NCBI GenBank assembly: GCA_034509495.1
Contig: CM067522.1
Span: 3,591,256 to 3,655,255, forward strand
Reading direction: 5' to 3'
Origin: Acestrorhynchus altus
Lineage: Eukaryota > Chordata > Actinopteri > Characiformes > Acestrorhynchidae
Length of the DNA: 64,000 bases
Shown: positions 1 through 12,374 of the stretch, piece after piece
Numbering within the stretch: the first letter of the stretch is position 1
How the letters are laid out: each line of letters starts with the position of its first letter
The notes under the pieces: model-generated
Told to the model about the DNA's origin: nothing
What the model saw: only the letters and a program-made list of their open reading frames with translations
Databases searched by the model: none
Made by a program: the position numbers and the translations under genes

Positions 1-189
1 GAGCCCGTAGCTCCATACAGCCCACACAGGCCACACACTGACCTCAGGGCAGCAGATCTCTGCTGGGGTTTCCAGAAAATTAATTCACACATGAATATTA
101 AACAGTCATTGTGCATGTATTTCATCACTTTTCATAGTTCTTAAATTATTTGAGCAGAGTGAGCTAGTGCTTAAAGAACCCCTTAAACC

Positions 190-1210
190 CTTGTCTCTCT
201 AGAGATGCGAGCCAGGTGCTTGTTCAGTCTCTTGTCATCTCAAGACTTGACTACTGCAATTCCCTCCTGGATAGTCTTCCTACACATGCCATCAGGCCTT
301 TGCAACTGATCCCGAACGCAGCAACACGATTTGACTTTAAGGTTCCTAAGTTCAGCCACATACAGTGCATTTGGAAAGTATTCACAGCGCATCACTTTAT
401 CACATCCAAAATGGATTCGATTCATTTTTTTCCCTCCAAATCTTTCGCACGATACCCACAATGACAGTGAGAAAAATTTGTTTGAAAGTTTTGCAAAAAC
501 AAAATTATAACATGTACATAAGTATTCACAGCCTTTGCCATGACATTCAAAATTGAGTTCATGTTTTCATTGATCATCCTTCAGATGTGATTGCACACCT
601 GTGGTAAACTCAGTGGATTGGACATGATTTTGAAAGGCACACGCCTGTTTATATAAATTTCCCATAGTGGACAGCGTATGTCGGAGCACAAACCAAGCCG
701 TGAAGTCTAAGGAACTGTCTGTAGACCTCTGAGACAGGATTGTGTTGAGACACAGATCCGCAGAAGGGTACAGACATGTTTCTGCAGCATTGAAAGTCCC
801 ACAGAGCCCAGTGACCTCCATCATCTGTAAATTGAAGAAGTTTGGAACCACCAGGACTCTTCATAGAGTTGGCCATATGGCCAAACTGAGTGATTGCAGT
901 TTGGGTAGGAAGGCCTCAGTCAGGGAGGTGGCCAATGGTCACTCTGACAGAGCTCCAGTGTTGCTCTGTGGAGAGAGAGAACCTTACAGAAGGACACTGT
1001 AACGTAAGTGTTCCCTTGAGTGGCTTCCTGTAGCCTCCCACATCATCAAGATAAAGTTTTGATGATGGCATACAAAGCCTTAAATGTACCAGCCCCTCTG
1101 TATCTGATGACCATGGTCAAAATCCAATCCAAGCCTTTAATTACATATCATGAACATCCTGAACTTGGAACCCTCTTTGAAACAGGAAACAGCTACTTTC
1201 AGTCTCTTAT
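190..1210 (+). mobile_element. LINE reverse-transcriptase C-terminal relic (L2/Rex-like), interrupted
   Basis: Two pieces of one non-LTR retrotransposon ORF. Positions 216-360 read LVISRLDYCNSLLDSLP, then AIRPLQLIPNAATRF and KVPKFSH. Positions 1,004-1,210 resume with EWLPVASHIIKIK and, after a frameshift, VLMMAYKALNVPAPLYLM. These are well-known fish LINE motifs near the end of the ORF. The gap is filled by a Tc1-type fragment (361-1,001). The ORF is decayed and not functional. Confidence 0.75.
361..1001 (+). mobile_element. Tc1-like transposon relic nested in the LINE
   Basis: Begins TACAGTGCATTTGGAAAGTA, the typical outer end of a fish Tc1 family, and ends with CACTGTA, so TA-CAGTG faces CACTG-TA across 637 bases. 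The interior carries remnants of the Tc1 transposase N-terminal region (for example GRKASVREVANGHSDRAPVL at about 905-965). It is internally deleted, with no open transposase. Confidence 0.7.
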
Positions 1211-1470
1211 AGTCTTCTCCTGCTCAGTTTCTTTATTGTTCAGGCAGTGCTAGGCAGCTGCTTAGAGGAGCACATGGCTGCTGACTGTTTGAGGAGAACC
1301 GGTTTTGATGACCACCTGGTCGTTCCTTACAACTGTTTACAAGCCAGAGTCAATATCTTGATGTTCCCAGACTTTTGCAAGATGCTTCTTTCCTTTTCAT
1401 TCTAAGTTTATACAAAACAAGAATAGTTTTGTAGTTCTGTTGTAGAAGCAATGTTTCTACACAGATCTTG
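1185..1470. mobile_element. Tc1-family non-coding fragment ('CTAGGCAGCTGCTTAGAGGA' type)
   Basis: Contains CTAGGCAGCTGCTTAGAGGA followed by CATGGCTGCTGA and a tail with CCCAGACTTTTGCA. The same core recurs at about 7,310-7,400, 13,690-14,060 and 58,785-58,840, so this is an interspersed family; the 13.7-14.06 kb copy is attached to a Tc1-like transposase remnant. Confidence 0.5.
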
Positions 1471-4460
1471 GCGCTGACCACGGTGCCTCCACACATATCC
1501 AAATGAGAAATGTTTGCATGCCGATGTATCAGTCTATTAACATCCCTATATATTACTATAAACAGTCATCTTCAGCATGTTCTTGGAAAACCACTTTCTT
1601 GAAGACTTTGTATCCAATCCAACTTCACCCCACTATTGCCTTCAGAAGTTCTTGATTGGCTGAATGATGTGTTAGATTTGGGAGGAGGACTGCGTCAAAC
1701 AGTCTTTCCCAAAGCGAAGTGTTTTCAGTTACCGTAGTCCAGTTCAGATTGCGACTGGTACAGAAGGTGGCTTCTATGAAGACAAACAGAATGTTCTAGC
1801 CTTGAGAGCTCGCTGTGTCGGCGCTCCACGATGCAACACTGCAGTGTGAAATTCATACAAAGAAACAATGGGAGGATAGCAAACTCTGGTGACAAGTTAC
1901 TGTTGCCAAGGTTGTTAATCACACACACGTATGTACACACGTGCATGCGCCCCCACACACTTTCCTCTTTAGTCAGAAGAGTCGAGCTCGAGCTCACAGT
2001 CAGTATGTACCGACACCAACTGTTTGGGCATAGTTGTGTTGGCATGCTCCTGGTTTCTTGCTGTTTACACTGGTGTTTAATACCATGCTTTCAGCCTGCT
2101 GAGCATGAAATCACACTTCCTCTGTGGATGGTAAACTAAGTAAAAGGTTAGTGTCATGACCTTAGACAGGGCAGGGGACAGACTGCTGACCACACAATTC
2201 AACGTTCTGAAATTCTGAACTCCATCTATACCCATAAATCTCAGTGAGCACAGTGAACAAGCTTCTCTTTTAAATTCCATGTTTTTGTGAAACAAAACCA
2301 GTACGTACTGTATATCCATCTCATCAGCTGATGACACTGTATCCCCACCCATCCACACTGGCATTATAAGAACTATGTAAACATGGACTGAACAAGGCAT
2401 AATACAGTCAATCAGAACAGTCCCCTTGGAAATATAAGATTCTATTTGCATTCTGAGCAGTTTTGATTGATATATATATATATATATGAAGTAGTTGAAG
2501 CTGAATGTGGAAGCGTTATTATTGTTTGAGCTGCATTTGCATTATTTTTCTCCAGTCACACTGGATTTTTGTCCACAAATATTTGTGCACAAGATTCCAT
2601 GAATGTCAATGAGATTCACTTTGACAGGTGAATTTCTTGTATGTCAGTTCTGGGTGGTATCTGAGCTTCATTGTGTTTGCTGCCAAATCTCTCTGTTTCT
2701 TATTCTTATTCAGAAATCCTCAAAGCTCCAGTTCATAATAGCATAAAATATTAATAGCAAAGAATTACATTATATATTTATATAAAACGAATCAAATAAA
2801 ATGCAAAGAGGTTGCCTGTAGCCAGATTGCCATGCATATCACCATTAACAGGAAGTACTAGCATTTTAATATTGAATATTTTAAAATGACTGATGTCTAT
2901 GAATGGGATATAAATATAATTCCATGTTATTGATCTTACATCAAATGGAGAATTGAAGACCGACTCAGACTGGAGACAACTGGGCACCCACAGGTCCCAA
3001 TGGTTTTGACCCAGTAAGTCTGTTTACCACAAGCTGGTGTCTGCATGAAGAGGTAACATGTTCCATGTGAAACATCCAACCAGCGTTGTTTCTATAGCAA
3101 CTCAACTTCAAAAAATAAGCTCACACCCACCTACAAAGACCCCAGTGTTTAACATAACATCTATAAGCAGCTGCATGCATGAAGAACCTGTTGGCAGCTC
3201 CTAGGGATTTGTAGATCATTCAAATGCTGCTAAACAGCAATCAACAAAAGCCTGGAAGTGTCATTGAAGTGTATCTCTGCAGGGTGTTCTTAAATGATGA
3301 TGTATTTTAAATGAATTCATTTAATGAGTAAATGTGGAGGAAAAAATCATTAAGCCTTTTAGCTGAGAGCGAAACAATCATTCCAAAACCGAATCCCAAT
3401 GTGCCGGAATTCATATCAACAGCAGTCACGAGCAGTAAAAGGTAGGGCAGGGGGTTTTTGTTATTCATTCAACAAAGAATGCATCTGTGGTTAGAATCCC
3501 CTTGAGCACAGAACAAAGGACATCATAATGAATACATATTTTAAAAGATTTGTTTCACTGCTGTTATTAGAAGCTGCTTCTATTACAATAAAATAACTGC
3601 TGGGCTTTTTTCCACAAGTTATTGCACTTTCTGACCATATATTTAAAAAACCCATCAATATTCCCATCCAACTGCTGAAAAAAGTAGGGACTGAAGAACA
3701 AGAAATGTAAACTGCTTTGATATTCAGTGTGAATCATTGGAAGTGGAGTAGAACGAAGAGCCGTGGACTGTAATGCCAGAGGGGAGAAGACAGCAGAAGG
3801 CTTCAGCATGGGACAGATGGTCCAGGACACATGAACCGCTGCAGGGTACGCTCAAACGCTCAACCACAACGGAGTGAGAGCGTTCCTCACAATGACAATC
3901 TATGTCAATGATCCTAAATCCAGAGAGAAATAGGGGAGGAAAACTGAGGCTTTAACTTTCAGACGATCTTCACAAGGGGGACAATCATACAGTTGTCATC
4001 CTGAAGCAGATAGGGCCACGAAAAGTGTCTAGAGTTGGTTCCAAAGCGGCCAAAGATGCCCACTTGGCATTAACCCAGGTCAAATCAGCCAGCTAATGTG
4101 TACTCTGAGACATGATTTGCATTGAGGGCCGGCCAGAGCTGTGCTGCTTAGATAAAGTAAAACACACGTGAGCTCAGATTCAAGCAAAGAAAAGCAACAG
4201 GTGATCCCCCTGCTAACTCTTCAGAGAATAAGCAAGTGTGCAAGCAACTATATCTAGGTAACAGCTCTCCATAGAGTTTAGACACTAAAGAAAGAGACAC
4301 TTACTGAGCTCTTTCTGTCTTTGACCTTTAAGTGCCTCAAGTACCATGCCTCCAAAGACACGAGTGCATAATCAGTTTCTTACAAAGTGCCCTAACCACC
4401 AGCTTAACAAAGGATGGAAGGGCCTATACACACAGTTAGACTGGCACAAGATCATGATTT
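1470..4460. other. No gene recognised
   Basis: Only short chance frames. It holds a (TA)n run at 2,469-2,487 and otherwise complex, moderately AT-rich sequence. I see no splice-bounded coding exon and no clear transposon ends, though a short stretch near 1,625-1,690 resembles one at 20,675-20,745. Confidence 0.4.
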
Positions 4461-4640
4461 AGAAGCCAGATGCTGATTGATCTGGGCTGGTTGGGGACCT
4501 TTCGGTCCTGCCTGCCTAAGCCTGAGATTTTCTGGCATCTCTTCCTGCCTCTCTCCATGTGTGATCCCAAACCCTCCCCCTGTACCTCTCCTCCTTCACT
4601 GGTACCCCAACAACCTCCCTACACGTGGGACCCCCTGCAA

Positions 4641-4866
4641 GCCACATACAGGTTCTTACCGCTGCTTGCTGCGAAGCCAGTCCTGACCTCTTTGTGGACC
4701 CCTGTCTGGAGCTGAGTCGCCTCCAGGACTCTGAGAAGCGCCCTCTGCTGGTGGGGCGGCTGGGCCCCTGTGCCTCCTCGCGGCTTGAACTTGCCCTGAA
4801 GGCCTCTCTCCTTCCTTCCCACTTGCGCTTGGTCATGGTCATTACAGAGAACTCAAAAAGCCGGTA
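4641..4866 (+). other. Possible exon, unrecognised (either strand)
   Basis: A locally GC- and CpG-richer segment that is open in more than one frame. On the plus strand ACATACAG|GTTCTTACC and AGCCG|GTAAAAG could bound a 226-bp exon reading EASPDLFVDPCLELSRLQDS and LRLVMVITENSKS. On the minus strand a frame starting MTMTKRKWEGRREAF ends at an AGCG|GTAAGA donor. I recognise neither protein. It could equally be a CpG-rich 5' UTR or non-coding sequence. Confidence 0.2.
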
Positions 4867-5106
4867 AAAGTGGGTTGCAGATTAACCGCTAGATCTCTCT
4901 CTCTCTAAAACTGTAGCACAGGTCTTAGGGCATCTCTTCCCGCTTCTTTTTTCCTTCCCTCCTTCTCCTCTGTGTGAGATGAAATGAGTTTCCTTCCGCA
5001 CCCTGTTGCATGTGCCAATGTTGCCTCAGTTATTCGCTAAGCAAGGGAGATGGTGAGAGAACGAGAGAGCGAGTAAGTGCTCGAAGAGAGCTCTGGAAAC
5101 TGTATC

Positions 5107-5162
5107 TGTGTGTGTGTGTGTGTGTGTATGTGTGTGTATGTGTGTGTGTGTGTGTGTGTGTG
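5107..5162. repeat. (TG)n microsatellite
   Basis: About 56 bases of TG with two TATG interruptions, followed further on by a pyrimidine-rich (CT) stretch at 5,278-5,400. Flanking sequence to 5,640 has no convincing gene. Confidence 0.9.
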
Positions 5163-6224
5163 CGTCCTCGCTGAGCAGATTTCCTCTTCCCTCAGCCTCT
5201 TGATGGCTTCAAACTGAGCGGGCAAAAGACAGTCAGCATGTTTGAGCGAGCCGCTCACGATCTGAGTGTACCATCCATCCCCTGCTCTCACTCACACTCT
5301 CTCGCTCCTCGCCCTCATTCACACACTCTCTCTCTCTCTCTCTCCCTCCCCTCTCCATCGCTGCCTCTCTCCCTCGCTCCCTTGCTCATCTCCATCTTTG
5401 CCGATCCCTCCTCAGGAGTTACTTGGATAGAGACAGGGGAGGTTTCAGGTGCTGAACATTACAGAACAGGAATGTTTCAGTGGCGGAAGGTTTCAGTCCC
5501 TTCGTTTTCTATTGGTCCCCTGTTTCCCCTCTCTGCTCCCCTGTTGTCACACTGTTTTTAATCACCACAAGAATGTAGTTCCTCCCTTCCACAAAGCCCT
5601 CACAGACCTTTCAACACACGAACAAAAAACCTGCTGGCTTTTAAATGAGTAAGAATCCAAAGCAGTATAGGAGGATAAACCCCTCACTCATTACCTGGAA
5701 TAGTGGCCCACCCCAGAACTGACCCCAAGTCAGGGACATTGCACAGTACAGAGATATTATTTGCCAACAACTAGCCCATTAACTGCAACTAAGACAGACG
5801 GGTATCTACCTATTCAGAACTGTGGTGTACCATCTGAAAACAGAGAGCTTTCAGTCCACTGGGACGGATGCATGTGGTCTCCGATGGCAACAATAAACCT
5901 AGGAATAGGAACAGGAGGACAGGCTGAGGGGTTTTCCTCAGCTCTGGACCGTGTCTCTGTTTGACTGTTGATGACACACTTTCTCATATAAATTCCCAGT
6001 GGAGTGAAAGCTACAGTCATTTATAATTAGTGTGTAGTGGGAGACAAGAAATATCAAGCAGCTCCATGTTCATTAGAACCTTAATTGGAAAGTTGGAAGT
6101 TTTGCAGTCAAACAGGGCATTTGAGGTGGCATCCTAGCAATCCCTTTTTTTGTCTTCCACCCAAAAAAAAGGGATGACCTGATTGACCTGATTCTGTTAT
6201 TCTGTGACTTATTAATTACATTTC

Positions 6225-7400
6225 AATCTCAGGAAACTACCTCAAAACAATTTGCTATCTGCCCCTGCTTTGTGGGCATCAATTATTTTATTCTGCATTC
6301 AGAATTATTATGCAAATGATATTTTTCTCTGATTTTCCTAAATGGTCAGTGCAAAAGACAGTCAGTATAATTTTCAAGTCATCAGCCATTAGAGTATAAA
6401 TCCAATTTTATTGAACAAACCTCCCAATAAAATATGCCCCTAGCAGCCAATGACATAGACATAAGAGATGATACTTTGTCACGCATGAAGAAAATTTTCA
6501 TCCAAGGTCATTTTCACACCTTATAATCCCTATGATTCCAACCCAAAACATGACTCCACCACCTCCTTGCTGACATCATTGGGACATGGTGGCCATTCAC
6601 CAACCACCCACAACTCCATTCATCTGGACCATCCAGGGTTGCATGGCACTCATCAATGTATATCTGAGCCCACTGCAACTGTTTCTGCTTTTGAACATTG
6701 GTTAGGGTGCTTGAACAATTGGTTTATTAACAACAGCAAGCCTCTGGAGGATCATAAACCTTGAAGTTCATGGGACTCCAGAGGCACCAGCAGCTTCAAA
6801 TATCTGTTCACTAATATCAAATATCTGTTTTGTAATGACATTTAGTTGCTCTCTTAATCTGAGAACTTTGTCTGTCAGAAACCTTCCTCATTATGCCTTT
6901 ATCAGAATGGACCAATCTGTGCTCTGAAACAGCCACAAATCTGTGATGATGATCACGCTTAGGTTTTTGAGAAATATCAAATGTTTTCATACCTTGTAGA
7001 AGGTATTGCACTATTTTAAACTTTTCAGCAGCAGAGAGATCCTTTTTCTTTCCCATATCGCTTGAAGTCTGTGGTCTGCTTAATAATAGCATTTTTTAAA
7101 GTAGTTTTCCTATAAATGGGATCACCTGGCAAACTAATTATCACAGGTGTCTGAGATTGATTTCAGTGATCCAAAGAGCCCTGAGACATAATACCATCCA
7201 TGAGTTTAACTGAAAATAAAAACATTTAACCTTTATGAGACTTTTGCATAAGTATGATTGTTATTGGCATAATGTTATTTGGAATTATTTGAAATTCAGT
7301 GTAATGTTCAGTGTGTTAGGCAGTTGCTTAGAGGAGCCCATGATGAGGGAGAAGGTTTAAAGAGTCATAGTTTTTATAAAGTTTTAAAATTTGCCTCACC
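6225..7400 (-). mobile_element. Tc1-like element inserted into another Tc1-family fragment
   Basis: The outer fragment (6,225-6,305 and 7,310-7,400) has the 'TTAGGCAGTTGCTTAGAGGA' family sequence split in two. Between the halves lies a minus-strand transposase relic: 7,058-6,820 reads MGKKKDLSAAEKFKIVQYLL and KGIMRKVSDRQSSQIKRA (the helix-turn-helix region). Further downstream to about 6,480 come IFEAAGASGVP, QWAQIYIDECHATLDGPDE and a degenerate C-terminal part with stops. It is not functional. Confidence 0.7.
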
Positions 7401-8290
7401 TGGTCTTTATTAGTAATGGATGTAAACAAGCCATAGGCTGCATTCCAATTTCCTACTATATGGTAATACTATAGCAATAGCACCCCTTGGTGGCTGTCCC
7501 ATGTGCCTGAGCACCAGAGGCTCATGGCAGGGACCATTAGTGCCCACTCAACTTCTTGAGTGGAAACGCCCTCCACGTGTGATCCGGAGGAGCAACCATT
7601 TCAGCTGTGGGAGGACCAGTCAGTTGTCCTCTGCTAAGTGTCCTGTGTTGAGACACTTGTGCAGCTACACAGGGACAAACTATTGCTGCTGCTGCCTCTG
7701 GCCCAAGAACCTAGAAATGGGGCTTGTCTGCCTGTTGGAGCTACACCTGCCCATCAATCTACTTGCTAGACATGAGCCAGTTTAGGTCAGGTTGTTCCCA
7801 TTCATTCCATCCTCCCTTCCCAAAGTGGTTGCTGTGTGCCCTCTCTTGCTCCATTTAGAAACATCATGCAGTTGACACATTGCCTTTGACACACTCCTTC
7901 ACAGGGCTGAAAGGGCTCTGCGGACACTCAACCTGCACAAACCTTCTCCCAGACAGTGAGGAGATGTGGGGATATGGACTGCTTGCAGGACTGCTATGTG
8001 ATGACTGATTTAGTGTGAGCCATACACAGTTTGGGGTCCTCTGGATTAGTTGGGGTTATGTTTGTGAAACTGTGTGTAAATAAAGTACATGCCTGCTGTC
8101 TGTGTGTCTCTATGGTCTGGTGAGGTGATTCAGTCACATGGCCTTAGACTCTCCCTGGATTGAGATCACAATACTAATCTTAATAGTAAACATAAACATG
8201 CACATTTTGTCCTCCGCATTTAACACACCCACACAGTGAGACATACACATACACACTAGGGGGCAGTGAACACACATGCCCGGAGCAGTG
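7400..8290. other. No gene recognised
   Basis: Contains an open frame at 7,501-7,785 (94 codons, reading KRPPRVIRRSNHFSCGR) without recognisable homology or clear splice context. I see no transposon motif either. Confidence 0.35.
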
Positions 8291-8450
8291 GCCAAGCCCT
8301 GTCCATGGTGCCCAGGGAGCAGCTGGGGAGTTAAGTGCCTTGCTAGAGGAAACTTCAGTCATGTCAGGGAATTGAACTGGCAACCTTCCATTCACAACAC
8401 TGGTTCCTTAACCACCAGGCCACAGCCGCCGCCACCAGGCCAAGGCTGCC
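8290..8450 (-). mobile_element. tRNA-derived SINE fragment
   Basis: On the minus strand it reads GCCTGGTGGTTAAGGAACCA, then GGTTGCCAGTTCAATTCCCT and GACATGACTGAAG. This is an A-box/B-box-like tRNA head with the conserved post-B-box word seen at 21.1, 23.8 and 56.4 kb. Confidence 0.65.
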
Positions 8451-9540
8451 CATAGTGAGGGTTTGGCAGGAGATATTTGAGTATACTCATCACATGTATA
8501 ACATTTTATGTACGATTATTAGTCAAAACTATTTAGTATCAGTAATTAGTACACATTTGGGATGCACCCTAGTCTTAATGAGGTAACTAAGGTCTTCAGG
8601 AAAAATTAAGAGCTCAAATTCTTTCTGTTATTTATTGTAAAGTTGTTTTCAAAGTTAACTTTATGAAATCAGTTCTTCTTCTCACTGAACTATTCTCAGT
8701 AACATATTTTGACCATATTTATGGACTGATTTAAAGCCAGTTCACACTCCAACACACACGCATACACAGCAGCCCATAAGTTTCCACTCCCGACTGAGGG
8801 TTGCTTAGATACCATAGACACCATCATACCATAAAGCATTTCTGTAACCACACTGGGCTAAGAATAAGATTTTTTTCTTTCATTCATCTCTTCTTTTACA
8901 CAAATGTATTCTCAGGTCAGGGCGTAAGGCACAATTAGTAACAACAACCATGTTACAGATATTTTACTAATACTGGGTCGCACACCTTGGTGCAACCTCA
9001 GAAAGGTTACAAGTGTGGATGGAGTATGCAAAAGGTGTTTGTTCAACAGAATATATAAAACCTTCGGGAGAAAAATCTGTGCCAGTAACCCACAACACAC
9101 TGACTCATCGCCCTTGAAAATAACTGAGGTGTTTTGCTTAAAGAATACGCTGCTTGTTAGATCCAAGAAAACAAGCAAGACTGCAATACTTTAAGTCCAG
9201 AACAACAGCTAAGCCTCCCTGGGGCATTGTTGGTTAGCTGCCATAAGAAAATCCTGAAAGGCTGTTTCTTGCTGTAGGTTGAGCCGCACGCTGCTTATCC
9301 ACCAAAGAACAAATCAAAACGGCATCAGGATTTAGAGCTGGCCAGCTAACTAACTTCATTTAGTGTTGCTCCGCTGGTATTGCCAGTGTACAGCTGGAAT
9401 TAATCAAGGTAAAATCACCCAAAAACTATCCATGTAACACACAGTTTTAATTTAAATCATAAATGAAATGCCTTTATATACCCTTTCCTTGAAAAATGAA
9501 GATTCACCACTCTCGTGAGCATGTGGAAGACTACTTCTTT
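8450..9540. other. No gene recognised
   Basis: A repeat-poor, AT-leaning stretch with only short frames. No splice-bounded exon or RNA gene was seen. Confidence 0.35.
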
Positions 9541-9559
9541 TGTGTGTGTGTGAATCCGG

Positions 9560-9760
9560 TTCAGACCAATGGTCCTAAATCCTGGTCCAGCAGTACCATT
9601 GTACAGCTTGTTTTAGAGTTTTTCTTCATTCTGCTGTCCGTTTGTTTCTCTGCATACCTCCTTCCCCCTGTTCTTCAATGGTAAGGACCCCAAAGGACCA
9701 CCACAGAGCAGGTGTTTAGTGGGTGGTGAGCACTGCACTGCAGATGTGATCTCTTGATTA
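9560..9760 (+). repeat. Fragment of fold-back interspersed repeat family
   Basis: Contains GTTTGTTTCTCTGCATACCT, CCCCCTGTTCTTCAATGGTA and ACCACAGAGCAGGTG followed by a GGTGGTGAGCACTGCA word. These belong to the same family as the palindromic repeats at 19.0-19.26 kb and 59.3-59.7 kb. Confidence 0.55.
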
Positions 9761-9887
9761 ACAACATGCCACTGCATAGTATATACACACTACCATACCA
9801 ATACTGAGTGTTCTAAAACATTTGACCAGTACTGTACATAAACCAGATCCAGTATTGGATTACTTTATGTGACGTTTTTGCATTTAT

Positions 9888-9890
<3 letters not shown>

Positions 9891-9949
<59 letters not shown>
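9891..9949. repeat. (CT)n microsatellite followed by T, GT and G runs
   Basis: About 58 bases of uninterrupted CT, then a T run, a short (GT)n and a run of ten G. Such compound runs are prone to length polymorphism and assembly error. Confidence 0.95.
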
Positions 9950-9951
<2 letters not shown>

Positions 9952-9984
9952 TTTTTTTGTGTGTGTGTGTGGGGGGGGGTAATT

Positions 9985-10760
9985 TATTTTTTTATAGCAT
10001 GCATCATGATGAGGTCTCCATTCAGGATGAATGGACAGGCAAATGTCTGGAGTCGCCAAAGGGCACCTAAAGGACTCTCACACCATGAGAAACGAAAAAT
10101 TGAACTTTTTTGCTTTATTGCAGAGCGTGATGTCTGGAGGAGGCCAGGCACTGCTCATCATCTAGCCGATACCATTCCTACAGTGAAGCGTGGTGGTGGC
10201 AGCATCATGCTGTGGGGATGTTTTTCTGTAGCAGGAACTGGGAGACTAATCGATGTCAAATGAAAATGACTGCAGTGATGTACAGAGACATCCTTGATGG
10301 AGACCTGCTCCACAGCGCTCTGGACCTCAGACTGGGAGCAAGGTATGTCTTCCAACAGGACAGTGACCCTAAGCACACAGCCAGGAGTATCTTCAGGACA
10401 ACTTTGTGAATGTCCTTGTGTGGCCCATCCAAAGTCAAGACTTGACCCTGTTTGAACATCTCTGGAGATATCTAAAAATGGCTGTACACCAATGCTCTCC
10501 ATTCAATCTGATGGAGCTTTAGAGGTTCTGCAAAGAAGAATGGGAGAAACTTCCCAAAACCCGGTGCCAAGCTTACAGCATCAGACTCAAACAGACTTGA
10601 GGCTGTAATTGCTGCCAAAAGAGCTTCAACAAAGTATTGAGCAAAGGCTGTGAACACTGTACATGTTGTATCTGTTTTACTTTTAATATTAAAAAAAGTG
10701 CAAAGATTTCAAACAAACGGTTCTCACTTTGTCATCCTGGGTTATTGTGGGCAGAATTCC
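9985..10760 (+). mobile_element. Tc1-like transposase pseudogene, 3' half
   Basis: Plus-strand relic of the DDE region: NDVWRRPGTAHHLAD, IPTVKRGGGSIMLWGCFSVA, then after a frame change KMTAVMYRDILDGDLLHSAL and FQQDSDPKHTARSIF. It ends in a 3' non-coding part (ACTTTGTCATCCTGGGTTAT) near 10,755, short of a full terminal repeat. Frameshifts and stops make it non-functional. Probably the same family as the 361-1,001 fragment. Confidence 0.8.
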
Positions 10761-12370
10761 AAATTTATACGATATATTTAACCAAATATCCATTCACTGT
10801 CTGTTAGAGATACGTCAGAAAACACATACGTGCTTTCGCCACTGAATAAGGAGGTGCTTTAGTGACTCTCTGGTATGTAATAAGAGGCTGCACTGGAATT
10901 GGACTGAAGCTAATGCCACAAACAGTGTTTTGTTCATATTCAGATGGAGAGAAGGTCTGATGGTACGTAAAAAAGCCAGTGTTCTGCTACAAGTACTGAG
11001 GAACCAATCCTTGTATTCATTTAATCAATTGTATTAAAAGGCCTGAAAGCATTCCTGTGTTTGGTGGATTCACTGCATGTGGGTCTTCAGCTGGTTTTGA
11101 AGGTGAGGCTGAGGGTCAAGAGCATGTTTATCCTACCTTCATATCCGGGCCGTGGGGTTGCAGAGCTCTTCTGCTCTGAGGTTTCCTCGTCATTGGAATT
11201 TCGTTCCCTGTGGAGAAAGGTGGATAGAGAAGAGCCATTTCATTTCATATCCAGGATTTTTTTTTTTTTGTTCCAAAAGGTCGGAACTATTTGCATATGA
11301 GTGATCAAATAGAAAAGGCAATATTTTTGAGCAGAGGAGATAAATCATGAAATGTCAACATTTGCACTTTTTTAAAAGACATATTAATGATGTATTAAGT
11401 ACATTTCTTCTCATTTTCTATGAGCGTTTTCCATTTCCAACTCTCATAAATCACTGAAATTGGCTCATGCATGAATCCAATGCAAATAAAAATGTGTTGA
11501 CCCTTGAAACAGAAAACCGACCCAGAGAAATTACACTTGGTTTCTTCAAGTCGGAGGCAACAATAAGGTGAACGGGCCAGTCAGCAGTGGAGTGGCAAGA
11601 AAAAGCTGTGAGATTTCTCCAGTGAAAGAACACCATTAAATAAAGATGGTGGACAGAAATATCCATATTTAAAAACAGGCAAAAAATGAGGTTATTGTAA
11701 CCAGATTTTTTAAAACATTACCACAAAAACCCTGTTACTCTGTTATTATTATTACTCTGTTTTCAGTGTTTGCACTGGGATGGGAAAATATTCATGAAAT
11801 TGTTGACATTACAATGTTTCTGGCTAAATCTCATACAACCTTGTTGCCTTTATAATGAACTGAGTGAAAACTACAACGTCTAAACAGAGAAAGCACTTGA
11901 TTTCTGTTGAATTACCATCAGATTCAGACAGTGTTTTGTAAACTACAAAGAATTCTGTCGGATTACAGCTGTGATGGACCGTAGACCAGTTCGGACAGAA
12001 TTCAGACAGAATTTAGACCGAATAAAAGGATAAAATTAAGGTTTAGAAGTTACAGATCCCAATTTAATTAAAAGCTAATTCACATGCTGACGAAAAGTTT
12101 ACTTTCCAAACGGAGAAGCGTTTTCCTCAGACACATGAACACTGTGTAGCTGTGAGACCGTGAGAGTTTGTTCTGCTGAACATTTTCACATCTTTTTTTC
12201 TCCCTCTCTCACCTACCCCTTCCCTTTCATCACCTTTTTCTCTCGCTCACATTCTGTCCCTTAACTCATCTCCACTCGCTCTCTCTTTCTGTCTCTCTCT
12301 CTCTCTCTCTCTATCCCCTCTTATTGTGCTCCCATCTCTCAGTTCTGCCGTGCCACACACACTCATTTAT
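10760..12370. other. No gene recognised; pyrimidine-rich stretch
   Basis: Mostly unique AT-leaning sequence. A pyrimidine-rich segment with (CT)n lies at about 12,190-12,312. Small open frames at 11,061-11,300 and 11,451-11,666 lack recognisable content. Confidence 0.35.
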
Positions 12371-12374
12371 CTAG

